A stretch of DNA of 64,000 bases. It comes from Actinokineospora globicatena. GTDB taxonomy: Bacteria > Actinomycetota > Actinomycetes > Mycobacteriales > Pseudonocardiaceae. The position numbers and the translations under genes are program-made. Every line of letters starts with the position of its first letter. The first letter of the stretch is position 1. The DNA lies in contig NZ_JAMTCR010000002.1 of assembly GCF_024171945.1 (NCBI RefSeq), positions 2,108,001 through 2,172,000 on the forward strand. Direction: 5' to 3'. Shown piece after piece: positions 57,599 to 64,000 of the stretch. The notes beneath the pieces were generated by a model. It worked only from the letters and a program-made list of their open reading frames with translations, had not been told where the DNA came from and searched no databases.

Positions 57599-60500
57599 AT
57601 GAGCCGTGAGCAGCAGGTCGTCGAGGCGCTGCGGGCGTCGCTGAAAGAGACCGAGCGGCTGCGCAAGCACAACCGGGAGCTGGTCGCCGCGGCTGGGGAG
57701 CCGGTGGCCATCGTGGGGATGGCCTGCCGGTTGCCCGGTGGCGTGACCTCGCCGGAACAGCTGTGGGACCTGGTCGAGCGCGGTGGCGACGGCATCAGCG
57801 GGTTCCCCGGCGACCGGGGCTGGGACCTGGTCAGCGAGGTCGACTACGCCAGGGCGGGCGGGTTCGTCGACAGCGCGACCACGTTCGACGCCGGGCTGTT
57901 CGGGATCTCGCCCCGGGAAGCGCTGGCGATGGACCCGCAGCAGCGCTTGTTGCTGGAGGCCAGCTGGGAGGCCCTGGAGCGCGCTGGGATCGCGCCGGAC
58001 TCGTTGCGCGGCAGCGCGACCGGTGTGTACGCGGGCGCGTCCAACTCGGGATACGGCGCCGGGGTCGACCTGCCCGCCGAGGTCGCGGGCCACGCGCTCA
58101 CCGGCACGGCCAACAGCGTCATCTCCGGGCGGGTCGCCTACGCGCTTGGGCTAGAGGGGCCCGCTGTCACCATCGACACGGCGTGCTCGTCATCGTTGGT
58201 GGCACTGCACATGGCGATGCGCGCGTTGCGGGCGGGCGAGTGCTCGATGGCGCTGGTCGGCGGGGTGACCGTCGTGCCGTCGACCGCGGTGTTCGCGGAG
58301 TTCGCTCGGCAGAACGGATTGGCCGCTGACGGCCGGTGCAAGTCGTTCGCGGCGGCCGCCGACGGGACCGGGTGGTCCGAGGGCGTCGCCGTGCTGGTCG
58401 TCGAGAAGCTGTCGGACGCCATCGCGAACGGGCACGACGTCCTGGCCGTGGTGCGCGGGTCGGCGGTGAACTCCGACGGTGCGTCCAACGGCTTGACGGC
58501 GCCGAACGGTCCGTCGCAGCAGCGGGTGATCCGGGCGGCGCTGGAGTCCGCTGGGATCACTCCGTCCGATGTGGACGTCGTGGAGGGGCACGGTACCGGG
58601 ACGCGGCTGGGAGACCCGATCGAGGCGCAGGCGTTGCTCGCGACCTACGGGAAGGGCCGCGCGGAGCCGTTGTGCTTGGGGTCTCTGAAGTCGAACATCG
58701 GCCACACCCAGGCCGCGTCCGGCGCCGCTGGTGTGATCAAGATGGTGATGGCGCTGCGGCACGCGACTCTGCCCAAGACGCTGCACGTCGACGCGCCCAC
58801 ACCGCACGCTGCCTGGGGCCGGGGCGCGGTATCGCTGCTGACCGAGGCGCGGCCGTGGCCCGAGGTGGACCGTCCCCGGCGCGCGGCGGTGTCGTCGTTC
58901 GGGATCAGCGGGACCAATGCGCACATCATCCTGGAGTCCTACGCCGCTGAACCCGCTGCTCCAGTCGAGTCCGACCCGGTCGTGGTGCCGTGGGTGCTGT
59001 CGGCGCGGAGCGAGGAAGCACTGCGGGCCCAGGCGGTTTCGCTGGCCGAGGTGGATGAGTCCGGTGTGGACATCGGCTGGTCGCTGGCCACTACCCGGGC
59101 GATGCTGGACGAGCGGGCGGTTGTGCTCGATGGCCTGGCCGGACTCGGTGCGTTGGCTCGTGGGGAGTCGGCGCCCGGAGTCGTTCGAGGCACGGCGGTC
59201 GATGGTGATCTGGCGTTCTTGTTCACCGGCCAGGGGTCTCAGCGGGCGGGCATGGGGCAGGAGCTGCGCATCCACCCGGCGTTCGCTGAGGTCTTCGACG
59301 ACATCCACGCGCGCCTGCCGTTCGACGACGACGCGATTGACCAGACCGGGAACGCGCAGCTCGCCCTGTTCGCGCTCCAGGTAGCGCTGTTCCGCCTGGT
59401 CGAGTCCTGGGGTGTGCGCCCCGATGTGCTGGTCGGCCATTCCATCGGTGAGGTGGCGGCCGCACACGTCGCCGGGATCCTGTCGTTGGACGATGCCTGC
59501 ACGCTGGTTTCGGCGAGGGCGCGGCTCATGCAGGCGCTCCCGCCTGGTGGGGCGATGCTGGCCGTCGAGATCTCCGAAGCCGACCTGGCTGCTGAGTTCC
59601 CCGAGGGCCTTCCGGCAGGCGTTGACCTAGCTGCGGTGAACTCGGATCGTTCACTTGTGGTATCGGGGGATCGTAGGATTGTTGAACGTCTGAATCGTAG
59701 GTTTGTTGAACAATCGCGGCGGGTGAAGTCGCTCGCGGTGTCGCACGCGTTCCATTCGCATCTGATGGACGCGATGCTGGGTGAGTTCGAGCAGGTCGCG
59801 GGTGGGTTGTCGTTCGGCCAGCCGGTGATTCCGCTGGTGAGCACGTCGACCGGGGACCCGAGCACGCCGGAGTACTGGGTGCGGCAAGTCCGGGGAACGG
59901 TGCGGTTCGCGGACGCGGTCGGCAGTTTGGACGAGAGCACGCGATACCTGGAGCTCGGGCCGGACGGGGTGCTGTCCGCCCTGGTGGGCGGCGTGCCCAC
60001 ACTGCGGGCCGGCTATGACGAGACTGCCGCGCTGACTACCGCCATGGCGCGACTGCACGTGATCGGCGTGCCCGTGGACTGGACCGCCGTGCTCCCGCGC
60101 GGTCGGCGCGTGCCCCTGCCCGTCTACCCGTTCCAGCGCTCTCACTACTGGCTCGCACCGGCGTCGTCGGCAGCCGCGGTCGACGACTGGCGCTATCGGA
60201 TCGACTGGACCCCGGTGACACCACGCCCAGCCACGAACCAGGGCTGGCGTGTCATCGGCGACGACCCCACCCTCGCTGACCTGCCCCGGAGCGACACCCC
60301 AGCCGCCATCGTCGTGGCGCCTGGTGCTGACGCGGCAACCGTCATCGACCTGCTGCGCACGGCGACCGCCCCGATCTGGGTGCTCACCCGGGGCGCCGTC
60401 TCCACCGGTCCCAACGACCCGGTGACCGAACCGGCAGCCGCCCAACTGTGGGGGCTCGGCCAGGTAGCGGCCCTGGAACACCCTGATCGCTGGGGTGGCC

Positions 60501-63500
60501 TTGTTGACGTGGATGCCAGCCCCGACCTGACCCGACTCGCCGCCGTGCTCACCGGCGACGAGGACCAGGTCGCCCTCCGCGCCAACGGCACCTACGCCCG
60601 ACGACTCGCCCCTGCGCCCGCCGCCAGCGGAACACCTTGGCGCGCAACGGGAACCGTCCTCATCACCGGCGGGACCGGAGCATTGGGCGGGCACGTCGCC
60701 CGGTGGCTCGCGGGTCGGGGTGTGCAGCACCTCGTGCTCACCAGCAGGCGCGGACTCGCGGCTCCCGGTGCCGCTGAGCTTGTCCAGGAGTTGGCAGATC
60801 TGGGTGCCAGCGCTGAAGTCATCGCGTGCGATGTCGCCGACCGTGACGCTCTCGCCGCGCTGCTCGACAACCACACCGTCACCGCGGCGTTCCACACCGC
60901 TGGCGTCGTCGCGTCGAGCCCGCTCACCGAGACCACAGTGGACGAATTCACCGCCGTCACCCGAGCCAAGGCGGACGGCGCCACTCATCTGCACGAACTG
61001 CTGCCCGACGCGCACCTGGTTCTGTTCGGGTCCATCGCGGGCGTGTGGGGCAGTGGCGGTCAGGCCGCCTACGGTGCCGCGAACGCACACCTCGACGCGA
61101 TCGCTGCGCATCGACGTGCACACGGTAAGGCCGCTACCTGCGTGTCTTGGGGGCCGTGGGCCGGATCGGGCATGCTCACGGACGCCGACGCCGAGGACTA
61201 CCTGCGCAAACGCGGTCTGACCCCGATGGTGCCCGCTCGGGCCGTCGCCGCCTTGGGCCGCGCGCTGGACGCGGGCGACACGAACGTCACCGTCGTCGAC
61301 GTCGATGGCCCCCGGTTCGCGGCCGTCTTCACCTCAGGCCGACGGAGCCGACTCCTCCCGTGGTCTACGCCTGAGGTCGCTACCAAGTCCACCTGGGACG
61401 AAAGCGGCGCGCTTGACCTGGTGCGCGCCGAGGTCGCCACCGTGCTCGGGTACACCGGGTCCGTCGACGCGAAGAAGTCGTTCAAGGACTTGGGCTTCGA
61501 CTCGCTGACCGCCGTTGAACTGCGTGATCGGTTGACACAGGTGACCGGTCAACGCCTGCCTGCGTCGTTGGTCTACGACTACCCGACCGCGACCGCCCTG
61601 GCCGAACACCTCGGCCGCCAGGCACGTGGCGAGACCGTGCGACTACGCACCGAGGTCGCCACGCGGGTCGACGAACCCATCGCGATCATCGCCATGAGCT
61701 GCCGGTTCCCCGGCGGTGTGGACTCGCCAGAGGCGTTGTGGGACCTGGTATCCAGTGGCCGCGAGGTCGTCGACGAGTTCCCCACGGACCGTGGCTGGGA
61801 TCTCGACGCCCTGCGGTCGAGTTCGCACTCCCTGCGCGGCGCGTTCTTGCGGGGCGCTGCTGAATTCGACGCCGACCTCTTCGGGATCTCGCCGCGTGAG
61901 GCCACGGTGCTGGACCCGCAGCAACGACTCCTGCTGGAAGCCACCTGGGAGGTGTTCGAGAGGGCCGGGATCGACCCGTCGTCGCTGCGTGGCGAGCCGG
62001 TCGGCGTGTTCGCGGGCACCAACGGGCAGGACTACGCCGGGGTGGCGTTGGCATCAGAGGCGTTGGCGGGCTACTTGTCGACAGGGATCACCGCGAGTGT
62101 GCTGTCCGGCCGGATCGCCTACAGCTTCGGGCTTGAAGGCCCGGCGGTCACTGTGGACACGGCCTGCTCATCGTCTCTTGTGGCACTGCACCTGGCCGCG
62201 AAGGCGTTGCGGGACGGCGAGTGCTCGATGGCCATCGCCAGTGGCGTGACGATCATGGCGACCCCTGGCGCGTTCGTCGAGTTCACCCACCAGCGGGGAC
62301 TTGCCGCTGACGGCAGGTGCAAGCCGTTCGCGCAGGCCGCTGACGGAACGTCGTGGGGCGAGGGCGTCGGCGTGCTCTTGGTCGAGCGGCTGTCGGACGC
62401 GGTTGCCAACGGTCACCGGGTGCTGGCGGTCGTCCGCGGCTCGGCGGTGAACTCCGATGGTGCGTCCAACGGCTTGACGGCGCCGAACGGGCCCTCGCAG
62501 CAGCGGGTCATCTTGTCCGCCTTGTCCGCCGCCGGGCTTGAGCCGTCTGATGTGGACATTGTGGAGGCGCACGGAACGGGCACCGTGCTGGGCGACCCGA
62601 TCGAAGCGCAGGCGTTGCTGGCCACCTACGGGCAGGGTCGCACGGAGCCGTTGTGGCTGGGCTCGGTGAAGTCCAACATCGGGCACACGCAGGCCGCCGC
62701 CGGTGTCGCAGGCGTGATCAAGATGGTGCAGGCCATGCGGCACGGGGTGCTGCCGCGCTCGCTGCACATCGACGCGCCGACGTCGCATGTGGACTGGTCA
62801 GCCGGGTCGGTGTCGCTGCTCACGGAGTCCAGGCCGTGGACATCGGGCGCGCGCCGGGCGGGAGTTTCGTCGTTCGGGGTGAGCGGGACCAACGCGCACG
62901 TGATCTTGGAGTCGGCGCCCGACTTCGAACCTGCTGCTGGGACGGGTGAGACCGCTCCGGCCTGGGTGCTGTCGGCAGGGTCTGTGGCCGGTCTCCGTGA
63001 CCAGGCCAGCCGGTTGCTGCGGTATCTGACGGTCAACCCCGATGTCGATCGGGACGCGGTCGCGCACACGCTCGTCCACGGGCGGGCCGCGCTCACGCAC
63101 CGGGCAGTTGTGCAGTCCGGAGACCTTGGGGCATTGACGCGGCTGGCCGAGGGCGGCGACGTCGTTCAGGGCTCGGTGGTCGACGGGAAGCTCGTGTACC
63201 TGTTCACCGGCCAGGGTTCGCAGCGGGCGGGGATGGGCCGCGACCTGCGGGTGCACCCGGTGTTCGCGGCAGCGTTCGACGAGGTCGTGGCGCGAGTCCC
63301 GTTCTCCGACGAGGCCATCGACCAGACCGGCAACGCCCAGGTCGCGCTGTTCGCCCTGCAAGTCGCCCTCTTCCGGCTGCTCGAGTCCCGTGGCGTCCGG
63401 CCCGATGTGCTCGTGGGCCATTCCATCGGCGAGGTCGCGGCCGCGCACGTCGCGGGGATCCTGTCCCTGGACGACGCGTGCACCCTGGTGGCGGCCCGCG

Positions 63501-64000
63501 CTCGCCTCATGCAGGCGCTCCCGGCTGGTGGGGCGATGCTGGCGGTCGAGATCTCCGAGGCCGAGTTGGGTGTCGCCTTCCCGGGTGGACTTCCCGACGG
63601 GGTGGACCTCGCGGCGGTGAACTCGGATCGTTCACTTGTAGTATCGGGAGATCGTAGGATTGTTGAACTGTTGGAACGTGGGTTTGTTGAACAATCGCGG
63701 CGGGTGAAGTCGCTGGCGGTGTCGCACGCGTTCCACTCGTACTTGATGGACCCGATGCTGGACGAGTTCGCGCAGGTCGTGCGGGGTCTGTCGTGCAACC
63801 AGCCGCAGATGCCGGTGGTGAGCACGTCGATCGGAGATCCGAGCACGCCGGAGTATTGGGTGCGGCAGGTCCGGGAGACGGTGCGGTTCCACGACGCGGT
63901 CAGCGGACTCGGCGATGTGGGCGCGTTCGTGGAACTGGGGCCGGATGGGGTGCTGACCGCGCTCGTCCAGCAGAGCGTCGACGCGGTCGCGGTGCCGGTC
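57599..64000 (+). CDS. Type I polyketide synthase, modules 9 and 10 (3' end outside window)
   Basis: An open frame of 2,134 codons runs from ATG 57599 (TGGAG six bases upstream) to the window edge without a stop. The N-terminus (VEALRASLKETERLRKHNREL) is a coiled-coil docking domain that fits the C-terminus of the upstream PKS. Domains: KS 34-455 (Cys196), AT ~541-840 (Ser615, HAFH from 716), KR ~865-1210 (Tyr1158), ACP Ser1302; then KS 1359-1780 (Cys1523) and AT from ~1866 (Ser1942, HAFH from 2043), cut by the window. Both ATs are malonyl-type. It continues the polyol chain after module 8. Whether it carries more modules, or the thioesterase, cannot be seen. Confidence 0.96.
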   Translation, partial: MSREQQVVEALRASLKETERLRKHNRELVAAAGEPVAIVGMACRLPGGVTSPEQLWDLVERGGDGISGFPGDRGWDLVSEVDYARAGGFVDSATTFDAGLFGISPREALAMDPQQRLLLEASWEALERAGIAPDSLRGSATGVYAGASNSGYGAGVDLPAEVAGHALTGTANSVISGRVAYALGLEGPAVTIDTACSSSLVALHMAMRALRAGECSMALVGGVTVVPSTAVFAEFARQNGLAADGRCKSFAAAADGTGWSEGVAVLVVEKLSDAIANGHDVLAVVRGSAVNSDGASNGLTAPNGPSQQRVIRAALESAGITPSDVDVVEGHGTGTRLGDPIEAQALLATYGKGRAEPLCLGSLKSNIGHTQAASGAAGVIKMVMALRHATLPKTLHVDAPTPHAAWGRGAVSLLTEARPWPEVDRPRRAAVSSFGISGTNAHIILESYAAEPAAPVESDPVVVPWVLSARSEEALRAQAVSLAEVDESGVDIGWSLATTRAMLDERAVVLDGLAGLGALARGESAPGVVRGTAVDGDLAFLFTGQGSQRAGMGQELRIHPAFAEVFDDIHARLPFDDDAIDQTGNAQLALFALQVALFRLVESWGVRPDVLVGHSIGEVAAAHVAGILSLDDACTLVSARARLMQALPPGGAMLAVEISEADLAAEFPEGLPAGVDLAAVNSDRSLVVSGDRRIVERLNRRFVEQSRRVKSLAVSHAFHSHLMDAMLGEFEQVAGGLSFGQPVIPLVSTSTGDPSTPEYWVRQVRGTVRFADAVGSLDESTRYLELGPDGVLSALVGGVPTLRAGYDETAALTTAMARLHVIGVPVDWTAVLPRGRRVPLPVYPFQRSHYWLAPASSAAAVDDWRYRIDWTPVTPRPATNQGWRVIGDDPTLADLPRSDTPAAIVVAPGADAATVIDLLRTATAPIWVLTRGAVSTGPNDPVTEPAAAQLWGLGQVAALEHPDRWGGLVDVDASPDLTRLAAVLTGDEDQVALRANGTYARRLAPAPAASGTPWRATGTVLITGGTGALGGHVARWLAGRGVQHLVLTSRRGLAAPGAAELVQELADLGASAEVIACDVADRDALAALLDNHTVTAAFHTAGVVASSPLTETTVDEFTAVTRAKADGATHLHELLPDAHLVLFGSIAGVWGSGGQAAYGAANAHLDAIAAHRRAHGKAATCVSWGPWAGSGMLTDADAEDYLRKRGLTPMVPARAVAALGRALDAGDTNVTVVDVDGPRFAAVFTSGRRSRLLPWSTPEVATKSTWDESGALDLVRAEVATVLGYTGSVDAKKSFKDLGFDSLTAVELRDRLTQVTGQRLPASLVYDYPTATALAEHLGRQARGETVRLRTEVATRVDEPIAIIAMSCRFPGGVDSPEALWDLVSSGREVVDEFPTDRGWDLDALRSSSHSLRGAFLRGAAEFDADLFGISPREATVLDPQQRLLLEATWEVFERAGIDPSSLRGEPVGVFAGTNGQDYAGVALASEALAGYLSTGITASVLSGRIAYSFGLEGPAVTVDTACSSSLVALHLAAKALRDGECSMAIASGVTIMATPGAFVEFTHQRGLAADGRCKPFAQAADGTSWGEGVGVLLVERLSDAVANGHRVLAVVRGSAVNSDGASNGLTAPNGPSQQRVILSALSAAGLEPSDVDIVEAHGTGTVLGDPIEAQALLATYGQGRTEPLWLGSVKSNIGHTQAAAGVAGVIKMVQAMRHGVLPRSLHIDAPTSHVDWSAGSVSLLTESRPWTSGARRAGVSSFGVSGTNAHVILESAPDFEPAAGTGETAPAWVLSAGSVAGLRDQASRLLRYLTVNPDVDRDAVAHTLVHGRAALTHRAVVQSGDLGALTRLAEGGDVVQGSVVDGKLVYLFTGQGSQRAGMGRDLRVHPVFAAAFDEVVARVPFSDEAIDQTGNAQVALFALQVALFRLLESRGVRPDVLVGHSIGEVAAAHVAGILSLDDACTLVAARARLMQALPAGGAMLAVEISEAELGVAFPGGLPDGVDLAAVNSDRSLVVSGDRRIVELLERGFVEQSRRVKSLAVSHAFHSYLMDPMLDEFAQVVRGLSCNQPQMPVVSTSIGDPSTPEYWVRQVRETVRFHDAVSGLGDVGAFVELGPDGVLTALVQQSVDAVAVPV
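57698..61620 (+). other. Module 9: KS-AT(malonyl)-KR(A1)-ACP
   Basis: The KS has EGHGTGT as in module 6. AT motif [29 protein letters not shown] with Trp eight before Tyr1158, A1 type. The serine pair reads FGS rather than FSS, but the catalytic Ser (13 before the Tyr) is kept. [11 protein letters not shown], Ser1302. Predicts an L-hydroxyl. Confidence 0.9.
59645..59715 (+). repeat. 71-bp AT-rich repeat, copy 10 (module 9 AT)
   Basis: The most divergent copy in its middle: Leu to Arg and Glu to Asn replacements plus a silent TTG to CTG. Both ends are unchanged. Confidence 0.88.
61673..64000 (+). other. Module 10 (partial): KS-AT(malonyl)...
   Basis: KS Cys1523 active. The conserved block normally reading AMDPQQR is VLDPQQR here. 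AT Ser1942 with HAFHSY, malonyl-type, motif QTGNAQ. Reducing domains lie beyond the window, so the oxidation state of this unit is unknown. Confidence 0.88.
63626..63696 (+). repeat. 71-bp AT-rich repeat, copy 11 (module 10 AT)
   Basis: Two differences besides the variable codons: a silent GGG to GGA and AGG to GGG (Arg to Gly). Confidence 0.9.

Noticed and set aside
61021-61035. FGS instead of FSS in module 9 KR as loss of catalytic Ser
   Set aside because: The catalytic Ser is 13 residues before the Tyr and corresponds to the second residue of the pair, which is kept.
3080-63696. 71-bp repeats as a CRISPR array
   Set aside because: Copies are about 4-6 kb or more apart, lie in frame at the same place in AT domains, and no cas genes or regular spacers exist.

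Overview
The window is a 64-kb piece of a high-GC actinomycete chromosome filled almost entirely by a giant modular type I polyketide synthase (PKS) locus. High GC, GC-rich codon third positions, GTG starts and the module style fit an actinomycete. A recurring TCCAC(A/T)GTGGA motif makes me lean to Pseudonocardiales, but that is inference.

Layout. Positions 1-966 hold the 3' end of a PKS gene (KR-ACP-docking). Positions 1013-11203 hold a two-module PKS. A convergent MFS exporter follows (11214-12380, minus). Then come an acyl-CoA carboxylase beta subunit (12472-14037), an 808-bp non-coding stretch with palindromes and one copy of a dispersed repeat, and an ABC exporter pair (14846-15634 and 15619-17502) closed by a strong terminator. 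The main assembly line runs left to right: PKS with loading module plus modules 1-3 (17704-33957), PKS with modules 4-8 (33983-57550), and a third PKS with module 9 and part of module 10 (57599 to the window end). No thioesterase, regulator, tailoring enzyme, tRNA, rRNA or CRISPR array is visible.

How it works together. The loading module has a KSQ (active-site Cys replaced by Gln) and a methylmalonyl-type AT (GHSQG, YASH), which predicts a propionyl starter. All 12 extender ATs in the window carry GHSIG and HAFH, which predicts malonyl-CoA. Predicted reduction is: M1 alkene, M2 and M3 hydroxyls (B-type KR), M4 methylene, M5 and M6 hydroxyls (A1-type), M7 methylene, M8 and M9 hydroxyls (A1-type). 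The upstream pair adds an A1 hydroxyl, another A1 hydroxyl and a fully reduced unit. The expected product is a long, unbranched 1,3-polyol chain starting from propionate. Docking ends suggest the hand-overs 17704 gene to 33983 gene to 57599 gene, and separately 1-966 gene to 1013 gene. The two upstream PKS genes therefore probably act late, although they are encoded first.

Most unusual features. (1) A 71-bp AT-rich segment is repeated almost unchanged inside 11 of 12 extender ATs, and most differences between copies change the amino acid. (2) A ~190-residue ACP-KS linker in the loading PKS contains a palindromic dispersed repeat that also lies in the 14.0-14.8 kb intergenic region, each copy preceded by a DnaA-box-like 9-mer. 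Module numbers M0-M10 are mine and follow the inferred order from the loading module.
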